The translations under genes were made by a program, and so were the position numbers. Below are positions 1 through 9,237 of a stretch of 64,000 nt of DNA, piece by piece; position 1 is the first letter of the stretch, and the number at the start of each line of letters is the position of its first letter. The DNA is taken from contig CAZSDP010000003.1 in NCBI GenBank assembly GCA_964605665.1, forward strand, positions 1 to 64,000. The letters are read 5' to 3'. This DNA is from CAZSDP01 sp964605665. Lineage in GTDB: Bacteria > Planctomycetota > UBA8108 > UBA1146. The notes beneath the pieces were generated by a model, which saw only the letters and a program-made list of their open reading frames with translations, had not been told where the DNA came from and made no database searches.

Positions 1-1377
1 CGGAGGTCGCAGAGTGTCAGGTACGCCCGCGGCGGCATCGGGGAATTGCGGCGCGGGCTCCGGCCCCCCGGGAAACAGAGAGTTGAAGAGGTAGAACGGG
101 CCGGCGAGATCGAGCGCACCGTCGTCATTGGCGTCGGCAGCGTCTTCGCAACCGAGTGATCCCATCTGAAAAAGAGCTCCGAGAATCAGAATTCCATCCG
201 CAAGGTTGAGAAGTCCATCCAAAGAGGCATCTCCGCGAATGAACACTCCCACCGGCAGGGGCAAAGTCAAAGAGCAACTCGTCGTTGGACTCAATGATCC
301 ATTCAAAACCGCTTGGACCTGATACTCCAAGAGAACATCACGAGGCGCATTCAAATCGGTGGTCATCGTCGGCGCACCGGCGATCGTCTCGATCACGATA
401 CCATCGCGAAGAATGTCGACCGCATCCCAGGGAACTGGAGGCAAACTCCAAGTGAGAACGGCTCCCACTCCCACCCCACCATCACTGCAGAGCAGATTCT
501 CCGGGGGAGGAATCGCCAGGGAGACACTGGCCTCACATTGCGCCCCCGCCGACGCAACGCCAGCGGATTCACCCAAGATCGCGTATTGATGCAAAACACC
601 GGGGATCGCCGTCTCATCGTTGAAGGAGGTCGCCTCTCCCGCCAGTGTTGCCAACGGCATCCCATCACGAGTCATGATCACTTGATCGTAGCTGTCGGCG
701 TTACTCCAAGAGAGATAGATCTCCCCCCCTGCCGACAAACAGGCGAGATCGATCGGTGCTAAAACATCGGTGATGCCGATCTGAAGAGAAGGTTGATCGT
801 TGGGGAGAAGGAGCTGCCCACTCGAACCGACCACCACACTTCCCGTTCCCCATAGACAAGTGGCGTCAGGTGGTTGGTGAGCGATCGTCTCCGTCCCGAC
901 CTCGGCAGTGGGTTGTGCGGTCAACTCGTAACGGAAGACCAACCCTTCCACTTCTGAGAAGCCACCGGCGGGGTAGGTCATCACCACGCTGATCGCATCT
1001 CGGTCATTTCCGTCCCACCAATCGGTGCAACCGGTGAGCCCGCCCGTTCCGGCTGGAGGAGGAGCATTCCAAAGAAAGAGATCGGCGGGAATCGCCTCGG
1101 GGATCTGATCGGGAGTTTCGATCGCGGTCAGGGAAAATGCGCTGGTGTCGAAATCGAGAGCGAACTGACCTCCCCCGATCTCAACCGAGGTGGGATTCTC
1201 GAGGTAGACCGAAATCACCACCGCTTCGCCGGGAAAGACGGCACTCTTCGAGGCTTCCAAGCGGAATGCCGTCGGTTGGGCCTCTAGCGGTAGGGCCATC
1301 AGTGAAACCAAAACCACGCTGAAGAGCGGGAAGAGGACCGGAAGAGTACGGTTGGCTGGTGGCATTTCGATCTCCAT
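1..1377 (-). CDS. Secreted dockerin-like/EF-hand protein, cut by the left edge
   Basis: The reading frame is open for 459 codons from an ATG at 1377 to the window edge and I found no in-frame stop, so the 3' end is missing. A second in-frame ATG lies at 1363-1365. The N-terminus is a signal peptide (basic start, hydrophobic core, Ala-Gln cleavage site near residue 30). A cohesin/Big-like beta domain of about 130 residues follows, then two fibronectin-III-like segments with Trp-Ser and Arg-Asp-Gly motifs. Near the edge come two calcium-loop repeats (RGDASLDG... and DANDDGALD...) typed as dockerin-like, each followed by a FNSLFPGG-type helix. The family is common in planctomycetes, but its role (surface attachment or matrix) is inferred. 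It runs in the same direction as the aconitase gene upstream of it. Confidence 0.8.
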   Translation of the reverse strand, partial: MEIEMPPANRTLPVLFPLFSVVLVSLMALPLEAQPTAFRLEASKSAVFPGEAVVISVYLENPTSVEIGGGQFALDFDTSAFSLTAIETPDQIPEAIPADLFLWNAPPPAGTGGLTGCTDWWDGNDRDAISVVMTYPAGGFSEVEGLVFRYELTAQPTAEVGTETIAHQPPDATCLWGTGSVVVGSSGQLLLPNDQPSLQIGITDVLAPIDLACLSAGGEIYLSWSNADSYDQVIMTRDGMPLATLAGEATSFNDETAIPGVLHQYAILGESAGVASAGAQCEASVSLAIPPPENLLCSDGGVGVGAVLTWSLPPVPWDAVDILRDGIVIETIAGAPTMTTDLNAPRDVLLEYQVQAVLNGSLSPTTSCSLTLPLPVGVFIRGDASLDGLLNLADGILILGALFQMGSLGCEDAADANDDGALDLAGPFYLFNSLFPGGPEPAPQFPDAAAGVPDTLRPP

Positions 1378-1570
1378 AAAGTCACCGATCGGGGAAAATC
1401 AGCCACCGAAGCGGTCGTCAATGAATCTCCAGCGGCGACAAGGGCAGCCTCCGCAGGCACGGGACTCCTCAAATCGTACCACCTCGGCCGCTCCTTCGTG
1501 AGCTGTTCAAGTTCTAGAGAGGTTGATTCCGCCCTCTCTTCTGTCCCTGGGAGCTCCTTGGTCCGCCATC

Positions 1571-1614
1571 GAAGGGGCCCCAGCCCCTTCCGCGGAGGAA
1601 GGATCACTGGGGCC
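1571..1614 (-). other. Nested stem-loop downstream of aconitase
   Basis: An 8-bp perfect outer stem (1576-1583 with 1607-1614) encloses a 6-bp inner stem (around 1586-1602); an alternative 7-bp stem pairs 1571-1577 with 1584-1590. It lies 35-80 bases past the aconitase stop. No T-tract follows on the minus strand, so it could be an mRNA 3' end or a processing structure rather than a classical terminator. A smaller 7-bp hairpin (1631-1651) contains the aconitase stop codon itself. Confidence 0.4.
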
Positions 1615-1648
1615 ACCCCGAAGAGATCGATAAAGCGAATTTCCCGCT

Positions 1649-3907
1649 TTAACCCATCTGCGCCTTCAGCGCATTGAGCGCCGCTCCTGCCCAGAACCAG
1701 TCGATCTGATCTTCGCTCATCGTGTGGGTGCAACGGACACGATGCTCTTCCCCATCCTCATGGTGGAAAATCACCTCGAGCGGAAGCTGCGGTGAGAGAC
1801 TCGGTAGATCGACGACCGTCACCGTATCTCCCTCTTCGACCAGATCATAGGAGGATGGGTCTTCGAAGCGGAGGGCCAAGACGGCTTGCTTCTTCAAGTT
1901 CGTCTCGTGGATGCGCGCGAAGCTACGAGCGATCACCACTCCTGCTCCAAGAAAGCGGGGGCACATCGCAGCATGTTCGCGACTCGATCCCTCGCCGTAG
2001 TTCTCGTCGCCGACAACGGCCCAATTCAACCCCTCTGCTTTGTAGTGAGCTGCCACTTCCCAGAACGGTTTCACCGTTCCGTCGAGACGGTCGACCCCCT
2101 CACCACGCGCTCCGTTGAAGGCATTGATCGCCCCGAGGAACATGTTCTTGGAGATGTTCTCGAGATGGCCTCGATACTTGAGCCACGGCCCGGCTGGAGA
2201 GATGTGATCGGTCGTGCACTTTCCCTGCGCTTTCAGGAGAAGTGGCATCTGCAGGTACTGACTCTCTTCCCGAGGCGTAAAGGGTTCGAGAACTTGTAGT
2301 CGCTCACTCTTCACGTCGACCTCGACACTCACCGAAGAACCATCATCAGCAGGTTCTTCAAAACCACTTCGATCGACGACGAATCCCTCTTCCGGTAGTG
2401 AGCGCCCCTTCGGCGCTTCCAACCGGAACTTCTGGCCATCCGAGCCCTCCATCTCATCGGTGAGCGGATTGAAGCTGAGGCGTCCCCCGATCGACAACGC
2501 GATGGTGATCTCCGGGCTCGCGATGAAGCTGAGCGTCTCGGCGTTTCCATCGTTGCGACCAGGGAAGTTTCGATTGAAGCTCGAGATGATGCTGTTCGAC
2601 TCGCCGTCAGTGGAGTCGTCTCGCTTCCACTGACCGATACAAGGACCACATGCGTTGGCGAGGACCACCCCCCCGGCGTCTTCGAATTCCTTCACCTGTC
2701 CGTCCCGCTCGACCGTTTTGAAGATCTGGGTCGATCCCGGTGTCACCAGGAACTGCGTCTTCGCTTTGATCCCTTGGGCCGCGGCCTGCTGAGCGATCTC
2801 CGCTGCTCGGTCCATATCCTGATAAGAACTATTGGTGCACGATCCGATCAGAGCAGCAGAGAGTTGATCGGGCCAACCTTCACTCGCCACCTCGGCTGCG
2901 AGCTTCGAGATCGGACGCGCTCGATCTGGACTGTGGGGACCGACCACATGGGGCTCCAAACTCGACAAGTCGATTTCGATCACATGGTCATAAAACTCCG
3001 AGGGGTTGGCTTCGACCTCTGAATCAGGCGCGAGATCAGCGATGTGGGCATGAGCGAGCTCAGAGACCTCCCGGCGACCGGTGGCATCCAAATAGGCAGC
3101 CATCGCATCGTCGAAGGGGAAGACCGAGGTGGTCGCTCCGATCTCCGCCCCCATATTGGTGATGGTTCCTTTGCCGGTCGCACTGATGGTGCGTGCTCCC
3201 GGTCCGATGTATTCGACGATGGCACCGGTTCCACCTTTGACGGTGAGCTCGCCCGCGACCTTGAGGATCACATCCTTCGCCGAAGTCCAACCGTCGAGAG
3301 TTCCAGTGAGGTAAACCGCGATCGCTCCGGGCCAGCGAACATTCCACGGCAGCCCCGCCATCACATCGACCGCGTCCGCTCCCCCGACCCCGACTGCCAC
3401 CATTCCCAGCCCGCCAGCATTCGGAGTGTGGCTATCGGTTCCGATCATCATTCCACCTGGAAATGCGTAATTCTCCAGGACGACCTGGTGGATGATCCCC
3501 GCTCCAGGTTTCCAGAATCCGATCCCGTACTTCTGGCTCGCGGAGTGGAGGAATCGATACACCTCCGAGTTGATCTCTTCCGCAGCTTGGAGATCGGCAT
3601 CCGCGCCGACCCGCGCCTGAATCAAGTGGTCACAGTGCACGGTGGTCGGGACTGCGACGGCATCGAGATTCGCCTGCATGAATTGCAAGATCGCCATCTG
3701 GGCGGTCGCATCTTGCATCGCCACCCGATCGGGACGGAAATCGACGTAGGAGACCCGTCGTTCGGGAAAGTCGGGTGGAGCCTGATCGAGATGGTTCGCG
3801 AGGATCTTCTCCGCTAATGTGAGGGGCCGACCGAGCTTTTCCCGGGCCCAAGCGGACCGTTCGGCAGCTTGGTCATAGAGTGCGCGAATTGGGGCGATGT
3901 CGATCAT
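1649..3907 (-). CDS. acn: Aconitate hydratase, mitochondrial type
   Basis: This TCA-cycle enzyme interconverts citrate and isocitrate using a [4Fe-4S] cluster, in the cytoplasm. The product is 752 residues, the size of mitochondrial-type aconitases and shorter than the roughly 890 residues of AcnA. The three cluster ligands are visible as Cys357 (SCTNSS motif) and Cys420/Cys423 (NACGPCIGQW), almost exactly the numbering of animal mitochondrial aconitase. The substrate-loop motif GTDSHTPNAGGLG is near residue 156 and the swivelling C-terminal domain shows GDENYGEGSSREHAA. The ATG at 3907 has a GGGAG Shine-Dalgarno site upstream. An isocitrate dehydrogenase-family gene lies at 16331-17479, outside this transcription unit. 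The identification is secure; physiological substrate specificity is by family. Confidence 0.97.
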   Translation of the reverse strand: MIDIAPIRALYDQAAERSAWAREKLGRPLTLAEKILANHLDQAPPDFPERRVSYVDFRPDRVAMQDATAQMAILQFMQANLDAVAVPTTVHCDHLIQARVGADADLQAAEEINSEVYRFLHSASQKYGIGFWKPGAGIIHQVVLENYAFPGGMMIGTDSHTPNAGGLGMVAVGVGGADAVDVMAGLPWNVRWPGAIAVYLTGTLDGWTSAKDVILKVAGELTVKGGTGAIVEYIGPGARTISATGKGTITNMGAEIGATTSVFPFDDAMAAYLDATGRREVSELAHAHIADLAPDSEVEANPSEFYDHVIEIDLSSLEPHVVGPHSPDRARPISKLAAEVASEGWPDQLSAALIGSCTNSSYQDMDRAAEIAQQAAAQGIKAKTQFLVTPGSTQIFKTVERDGQVKEFEDAGGVVLANACGPCIGQWKRDDSTDGESNSIISSFNRNFPGRNDGNAETLSFIASPEITIALSIGGRLSFNPLTDEMEGSDGQKFRLEAPKGRSLPEEGFVVDRSGFEEPADDGSSVSVEVDVKSERLQVLEPFTPREESQYLQMPLLLKAQGKCTTDHISPAGPWLKYRGHLENISKNMFLGAINAFNGARGEGVDRLDGTVKPFWEVAAHYKAEGLNWAVVGDENYGEGSSREHAAMCPRFLGAGVVIARSFARIHETNLKKQAVLALRFEDPSSYDLVEEGDTVTVVDLPSLSPQLPLEVIFHHEDGEEHRVRCTHTMSEDQIDWFWAGAALNALKAQMG

Positions 3908-4409
3908 CTCGACTCCCTTTCTCCTCTTGAATAGCCCTTACGGACCGGTTCGTTGGTGAACAATTCCCCCAAAGGGACGTTTTTCAGCCACTTGCACCTC
4001 TTCGAAGAGCTCGAAAGCCGAGCCGGTCAGACTCGGTGTTGTGCGGAAGCTCTTCAGGTCCTATCATCGGCAGCAACGAGGCTCTGGACTCAGAGATTTG
4101 TCATCCCGGATCTGAACCCGCCCCATTCCGCCGGACCAACATCTCGCTGAAACGGCTCGTGGAGAGATGGGAATTCTCACCCGAGATCGGAGATCGCGGA
4201 ATCGGTGATCTGGACATTTTCAGATCACTGGCCACCCGATCGGCCATCCATGAGTCTCTAGCAATGTATCGAGTGAGGAGATTCCTGGGGAGAGGTCGCC
4301 CAAATTTCGTTCTTGGACAGATTTGTCCTGAGGCTGCGAACGAGTGGGCGCGACTCCAAGATCTCTGGCGAACCATTCCGATCTGCTCGAAGGACCGAGG
4401 GAGTCATCG
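3908..4409. other. Divergent intergenic region with an 8-bp inverted repeat
   Basis: This 502-base stretch separates the aconitase start (minus) from a secreted-protein gene (plus), so promoters for both should lie here. I see no convincing gene. The one structure that stands out is a perfect 8-bp inverted repeat at 4205-4212 and 4221-4228 (GTGATCTG / CAGATCAC, 8-base spacer), about 180 bases before the downstream start. It could be an operator or an RNA hairpin; nothing in the sequence decides which. Confidence 0.35.
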
Positions 4410-5270
4410 ATGGACAAATTAGATCGCCATCCAGCGGGTGCTCGTTTTGTGAATTTTCCAGGCCTCCTGGGAGCTGCCGCCCTGCTCCTCCTCTTCTGCG
4501 TTGGAAAAGACCTCAACGCCCAAAGCTATCTCTTGCAGATTGGTGAACTTGAGGTTTCCCCCGGGGAATCCTTTGCTCTACCTGTGGAGGGGGACTGGAT
4601 CGAGCCCGTGGTCGGATTCCAGCTCTCGATCGCTTATCCCACCACCGCGCCGATCGAAGATCTCGAGATCACGGTCGCCAACTCCCTCGTGGGCGAGCTC
4701 GAGCCGGAGTTCATCCAGTTCAATCTATTCCCCGGCGCCATCGTCGGCGGAGTTCTCTTCGAAGTCATCGCACCGATCACCGGCATCTCTCTTCCGCCCG
4801 TGGGGTTCCCCCTGCTGATCTGCGAACTCACCGGAACCGTGGCAGTCGACGCAGAAGAGCAGTTCATCCCCTACTCCTTGGTCGATGGTCTCGGAATGCC
4901 ACCGGTGAACAACACATTTGTAGTCGCGACCGATTCGATTCCTCCGAGCGTCACGACCGACGGCGGGATCGAAATCCTCATACCACCGCCGGTGCAAGTC
5001 TTCATGCGAGGCGATGTGAACATGGATACCTGGTGTGACGTGGGGGATGCCATTTTCCACCTCAACTACACCTTCGGCGGAGGTCCGCTCCCCACTTGCG
5101 AGGACGCCGGTGATGCCAACGACGATGGTCATTCCGATGTCAGTGACGCGATCTACATCTTGCTCTTTATCTTCAATGGCGGACCGGAGATGAGTGAGCC
5201 ATACCCCGATCCGGGCCCCGATCCCACCGACGACGGGATCGACTGCGAAATCGGCCTCGATCTTCCTTGA
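4410..5270 (+). CDS. Secreted protein with C-terminal dockerin-like calcium repeats
   Basis: The product has 286 residues. I chose the ATG at 4410 (purine-rich GAGGGAG just upstream) over an in-frame ATG at 4344, because it places a signal peptide correctly: basic N-terminus, LLGAAALLLLF core, and cleavage after Asn-Ala-Gln near residue 37. A beta-rich domain of about 140 residues resembles cohesin-like secreted domains. The C-terminus holds two EF-hand-type loops (DVNMDTWCDVGDAIF and DANDDGHSDVSDAIY) separated by a short helix with GGG, then an acidic Pro-rich tail ending DPTDDGIDC. The same tail pattern ends another secreted protein in this window. Function is unknown; calcium-stabilised surface or matrix protein is the inference. 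A strong terminator follows 36 bases after the stop. Confidence 0.85.
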   Translation: MDKLDRHPAGARFVNFPGLLGAAALLLLFCVGKDLNAQSYLLQIGELEVSPGESFALPVEGDWIEPVVGFQLSIAYPTTAPIEDLEITVANSLVGELEPEFIQFNLFPGAIVGGVLFEVIAPITGISLPPVGFPLLICELTGTVAVDAEEQFIPYSLVDGLGMPPVNNTFVVATDSIPPSVTTDGGIEILIPPPVQVFMRGDVNMDTWCDVGDAIFHLNYTFGGGPLPTCEDAGDANDDGHSDVSDAIYILLFIFNGGPEMSEPYPDPGPDPTDDGIDCEIGLDLP

Positions 5271-5305
5271 CCTTCCCCACGAAGGTCCATTTTCGGAACA
5301 AAGAC

Positions 5306-5344
5306 AAATCGCCGCCCCCTGGAGACTTCAGGGGGCGGCGATTT
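5306..5344 (+). terminator. Bidirectional intrinsic terminator
   Basis: A perfect 16-bp stem (5306-5321 with 5329-5344) with a 7-base loop. The stem core is almost all G/C and its base is AAAT/ATTT, so a T-rich end follows on either strand. It directly follows the 4410-5270 gene and isolates it from the next plus-strand gene. Confidence 0.9.
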
Positions 5345-5475
5345 CTTCTGATCCCATTCTTACGACGCTCCCGCTAAACTGCGCTCGGACAGATTGGTCG
5401 AGAACTCCTGATTCGGAAGCTGGCTGATCGAAGACGATCCGATCCGGTTTCCCGTGGAGAGGATCCAGGAACGCG

Positions 5476-6750
5476 GTGAAGGCAGAGTCGACTTCCTCGC
5501 AAGCCAACGTCTCCCCCCCTCCTCCTCGGGGTACCCTTGCCGCAAGCCTCTTCGTCATCGCCGCGACCACCAGCGGTTCTGCTGCCAACTTCCTCTTTCA
5601 GTGGATCGCCGCCCGTCAACTCGATCCCGGTCAATTCTCGCTGTTGACCGCCATGCTCGCCATCATCACGATTTGTGTCCTACCCGGCCCCCCTCTTGCC
5701 ATCGCGATCGTACGCAAACTGTCGAGAATCAAAGTCGAGGATTCTCCCCCTCGACTGACCTCTGCCCGACACACTGGGGCGGCGATGGGAGCGATCCTGC
5801 TGACGGGGATCGTTCTTTTTGCCGCAGGGATCGACGGTGATCAACTCCATCTCGCTTCGGGAGGTGGAGTGTTCACCTGGATCGCTGCCGCGGTGGCGAC
5901 GATGGCTTGGCTCGGAGTCTTCCCCGATTTGGCAAGAGTTCAAGCGAGCGGAGACTTCCGTCGGTATGGACTGAGTCATGCCCTTCTCGCCGGATTCCGA
6001 CTCGGCCTCGGCGGAGGAGCACTCCTCGCCGGAGGAAGCATCTGGGTCGTCCTTCTCTGTCTCGCACCCGCCCCCGTGATCGTGCGCTTCTTTCTTCGCC
6101 CGAAGATGCGCAGTGAGAGTCAACTCCCTGGACCTTGGTTCCGTGATCTGTTCCCAGTGCTGGCGGCCACGGGGGGACTCCACGCCCTTGTCACTCTCGA
6201 TGTCATCTTTGCCCGGGCGCACTTCGGGGTTTCCAGTCCGGAGCAGGCAGGCGCGTACGCCGCCTGCGCAGTTCTCGCCCGCGCTCTCTTCCACATTCCA
6301 TTTGCTGCCACTGCGGTGACGGTCCAACGTACCGCCCGCGCCGATGCTCAAGGGAGGTCGCATCGGCGAATCTTGGGATCGAACCTGGCTCTGGTCACAG
6401 TTCTCATCACCATCGGGGGAGCCATCCTCTTCTTCTTTCCAGAGACTGCCCTCACGATATTTGCCGGTGACGATCGATACGCGTCTCAAGCGAACTTACT
6501 CCAAAAGCTCCTCGTTCCCACAGCGATTGCCAGCTTCGTTGCGGTCCCCACCCATTACTTGCTGGCCCTCGGAAGCAAGGTCCCCTCGATCGTCTTGGGA
6601 ATCGCGCCCTGCCTTCTCGCGTTCTGGCTCTCCATCGCTCCTGAGTCTCCGGCAGGGTTGATCCCACCGATGACGACAATTCTCACTTTGAGTGGTGCAG
6701 TACTCTTGATCGCGGCGTGGATTCGAGGGGAAGAGGGAAAAGGCGAATAG
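5476..6750 (+). CDS. Polysaccharide flippase-like multi-pass membrane protein (MOP/Wzx-like)
   Basis: The 424-residue protein is almost entirely hydrophobic, with about 12 predicted membrane segments and short basic loops. The N-terminal stretch (TTSGSAANFLFQWIAARQLDP) matches the start of polysaccharide-transport and oligosaccharide-flippase proteins of the MOP superfamily, which move lipid-linked sugars across the inner membrane. The start is a GTG at 5476 with AGGA just upstream. No glycosyltransferase or polymerase gene is adjacent, so the substrate cannot be inferred. The superfamily call is fairly safe; the Wzx-type role is tentative. Confidence 0.7.
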   Translation: MKAESTSSQANVSPPPPRGTLAASLFVIAATTSGSAANFLFQWIAARQLDPGQFSLLTAMLAIITICVLPGPPLAIAIVRKLSRIKVEDSPPRLTSARHTGAAMGAILLTGIVLFAAGIDGDQLHLASGGGVFTWIAAAVATMAWLGVFPDLARVQASGDFRRYGLSHALLAGFRLGLGGGALLAGGSIWVVLLCLAPAPVIVRFFLRPKMRSESQLPGPWFRDLFPVLAATGGLHALVTLDVIFARAHFGVSSPEQAGAYAACAVLARALFHIPFAATAVTVQRTARADAQGRSHRRILGSNLALVTVLITIGGAILFFFPETALTIFAGDDRYASQANLLQKLLVPTAIASFVAVPTHYLLALGSKVPSIVLGIAPCLLAFWLSIAPESPAGLIPPMTTILTLSGAVLLIAAWIRGEEGKGE

Positions 6751-6878
6751 CGGGACGAAGATCTGCAGACCGATCAGTCGACCTCAGCTCAAAGCCGTTC
6801 GATCTGTGAATACGCCGTCACCGACCGACCTTCACCACTGAGCGAGATCTCTGATGGCAATGTTCCAATTCGAGCGAC

Positions 6879-8003
6879 TCAATTACCGGGGCGGAAGAGA
6901 TCGAGGAATCGATCTTCATAGCGCTCGAAAACGCCGAGGCGGTCGAGTTCAGACTTGAGTTCGGCAGCTTGTTGCCGATCTGCCTCCGCGCTTCGAAAGA
7001 GCGACTCGATATGGAGTCGATCGGCGATCGACATTTCGATCTCCTCGACCTCGACAGGTTCCGTCAAGGGAGGAAGCTCAAACTCCTGCTCCATTTCCGG
7101 CGGCTCTTCATGAACCACTTGGGAGAGATTTGAGATCGAAGCGGAGAGCCGCTCATCCACATCGCTTCCTTGGGCAATCAAATCGTGGAGTTCGATCGTC
7201 ACCCCGCTCAGAGCCGCGAAGACCTGCAACACCGCCACCGCCGCACTGGGGTTCGGAATCGGAGCGGCAAAGATCGGCATTTCACCCAATAGGCAGACGG
7301 CGTCGACTCCGACTTCTGCTGCGGCTGCGAGCAAGACCCCGTTGAGTCCTTTGATCTGCCCTTCACGGAGAAACTCAACAGGGTGTGGCCGCAATTCATC
7401 GAGAAGTCGAGCTTCGTTCGCCACAGCGAAGACGCGAGGTTCCGCCTTCGGATGTTGCTGGGTTCCCATCGCCGCAAAAGTCACCACGCGAGTCACCCCG
7501 TAATCGAGTGCGACGCGTAGAATCCGATGGCAATACTCCAGTCCCCGCGAGGCGGGCTGCGCCTCGCCGACGAGGATCAAGAGATCAGGTCCTTCCCCCG
7601 GATGTCGCCAATACTGGAATTGCGACTTCGGTCGCCAACCCACTCGGGCGATCCCGTCGTGAACTTCGACCATCTCCACTTCGAAGATATCGGGAGCCTC
7701 CAGATCGAGGTGAGGTAGAGTCTGGAGCTGATCGTTCAACCACTCTGCCGCGGTGACCGCTACACTCCCCATCCCTGGCCAAGCAGCGATCAACCACTTC
7801 TCTCGGCTTCCAGCAGTTTCGTCGGCGTGGTTCCCTTCGGGGCGAGGATTCCGATCAGACTCGGTCTCACCGTTCCCATCCGCGTTCTGCGATCGTGGGG
7901 AAGGACGACTAGACCCCGAGTCTCCCCCATCGACTCCACTCGAACCTCGAAGATCGAGAGGGAGGGGAAATGAGTCGTCGTGAACGTCACGTTCGCTCGG
8001 CAT
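6879..8003 (-). CDS. PAC2 family protein with long disordered N-terminus
   Basis: The 374-residue product has a PAC2 (proteasome-assembly-chaperone-like) core from about residue 70, beginning WLIAAWPGMGSVA and including GEAQP, a conserved AMGTQ region and LLGEMP. The family is widespread in bacteria and archaea but its bacterial function is not established. The first 70 residues are low-complexity, rich in Ser, Asp, Gly and Arg, with no obvious internal start, so I keep the ATG at 8003, which has AAGAGG upstream. The C-terminal 80 residues are acidic, with a Glu-rich linker and a helical end. A four-copy tandem repeat sits immediately upstream, where the promoter should be. Confidence 0.8.
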   Translation of the reverse strand: MPSERDVHDDSFPLPLDLRGSSGVDGGDSGSSRPSPRSQNADGNGETESDRNPRPEGNHADETAGSREKWLIAAWPGMGSVAVTAAEWLNDQLQTLPHLDLEAPDIFEVEMVEVHDGIARVGWRPKSQFQYWRHPGEGPDLLILVGEAQPASRGLEYCHRILRVALDYGVTRVVTFAAMGTQQHPKAEPRVFAVANEARLLDELRPHPVEFLREGQIKGLNGVLLAAAAEVGVDAVCLLGEMPIFAAPIPNPSAAVAVLQVFAALSGVTIELHDLIAQGSDVDERLSASISNLSQVVHEEPPEMEQEFELPPLTEPVEVEEIEMSIADRLHIESLFRSAEADRQQAAELKSELDRLGVFERYEDRFLDLFRPGN

Positions 8004-8024
8004 GGAATCCTCTTCGGCGGCACT

Positions 8025-8088
8025 GGTCTGGAGTATCGACGGTCTGGAGTATCGACGGTCTGGAGTATCGACGGTCTGGAGTATCGAC
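8025..8088. repeat. Four exact 16-bp tandem repeats
   Basis: The unit GGTCTGGAGTATCGAC occurs four times head to tail without a mismatch. The array lies 22 bases upstream of the PAC2 start and about 145 bases upstream of queG, inside the divergent promoter region. Confidence 0.97.
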
Positions 8089-8232
8089 AGTAACTCGGAT
8101 CTCGAAACAGAGAGTACCTGCCCCGCATAGTACCCCCCCAGAAAAAAGGTGTCAGGATTCCCCGAGAACGAGATCCTCGATCATCGCCACCTTCTCCCCT
8201 CGCGGAGGTCCAAACTGGGTAGCATAAGGGAG

Positions 8233-9237
8233 ATGAGGAACACGCCGAACTCCCCGACTCCTGACCAATTTTCCGATCCGCCTGCGGGCGATCGCGATCG
8301 AGGAGAAGATCCGACCTCGCTGAGAACATTCGCCCGAACGCTCGGATTCCACTCGCTCGGAGTCGCAGAGGCGGGACGCTCTCGCCACGCCGACCGCTAC
8401 CTCCAGTGGCTCCAAGCGGGCAAAAATGGCTCGATGGACTATCTGTCGCGAAACGTCGATCGACGGATCGATCCGAGAGAGAGTCTCCCCGGAGCGCGCA
8501 CCGTGGTCGTGGTCACCCTCCCCTACGACCCCGACCCTGAATTCCCTCTCGATTCCGCCGATGGGCGGGGGAAGATCGCTCGCTACGCCCGCGGCCGCGA
8601 CTATCACAAGGTGATGAAGCCGCGGCTGAAAACGCTCTCGTCAGAGATCGGCGCGGGAGGAGAGTTCCAAACTTGGTACACCGCGGATGCCGGACCACTC
8701 CTCGAACGAGACTGGGCAGAAGCAGCGGGAATCGGTTGGATCGGCAAGAACGGACTGCTGATCGATCCAGAAGTCGGGAGTTGGTTCTTCTTGGGTGCGG
8801 TGGTCACCGATCGTCACTACCTGCCCGATTCACCCGGTCTCGACCAATGTGGGCGCTGTACCCGCTGCCTCGACGCATGCCCCACCGATGCCCTCGCCGA
8901 GATCCGATCGGTCGATGCGACGAAGTGCATCTCCTACTGGACGATCGAACGCGACCGTCCCGTCGACACCTCGGAAGGCGCGACTCTCGACGGCTGGGTC
9001 TTCGGCTGCGACATCTGTCAGGAGGTGTGCCCGTGGAACACCCGACCGGCGCGAAAGCAGCCAGCGATCACCGAGGACTTGGTGCCTCGTTCACTCCCTG
9101 ACAAACTAGAAATCTTGTCGGCCTTGGATCGGGAGCAGTTCTTGGAGTACTTCCGCGGTACAGCAGTGATGCGTGCCGGAGAGAAGCGTCTCTCCGCCAG
9201 CGCCCACGCCATCGAAGAAGCCCGGGAGAAGCGATGA
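8233..9237 (+). CDS. queG: Epoxyqueuosine reductase
   Basis: QueG carries out the last step of queuosine synthesis, reducing epoxyqueuosine in the tRNA wobble position with a cobalamin cofactor and two [4Fe-4S] clusters. From the ATG at 8233 the product is 334 residues. Cluster ligands are clear: CGRCTRCLDACP (Cys206, 209, 212, 216) and CDICQEVCPWN (Cys259, 262, 266). The N-terminal domain shows LGFHSLGVAEAG and the family motif ARGRDYHKVMK. An in-frame GTG at 8149 would add 28 residues with no family similarity and no Shine-Dalgarno site; the purines before 8233 lie very close to the ATG, so the exact start is uncertain. It overlaps the next gene by ATGA. Confidence 0.95.
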   Translation: MRNTPNSPTPDQFSDPPAGDRDRGEDPTSLRTFARTLGFHSLGVAEAGRSRHADRYLQWLQAGKNGSMDYLSRNVDRRIDPRESLPGARTVVVVTLPYDPDPEFPLDSADGRGKIARYARGRDYHKVMKPRLKTLSSEIGAGGEFQTWYTADAGPLLERDWAEAAGIGWIGKNGLLIDPEVGSWFFLGAVVTDRHYLPDSPGLDQCGRCTRCLDACPTDALAEIRSVDATKCISYWTIERDRPVDTSEGATLDGWVFGCDICQEVCPWNTRPARKQPAITEDLVPRSLPDKLEILSALDREQFLEYFRGTAVMRAGEKRLSASAHAIEEAREKR

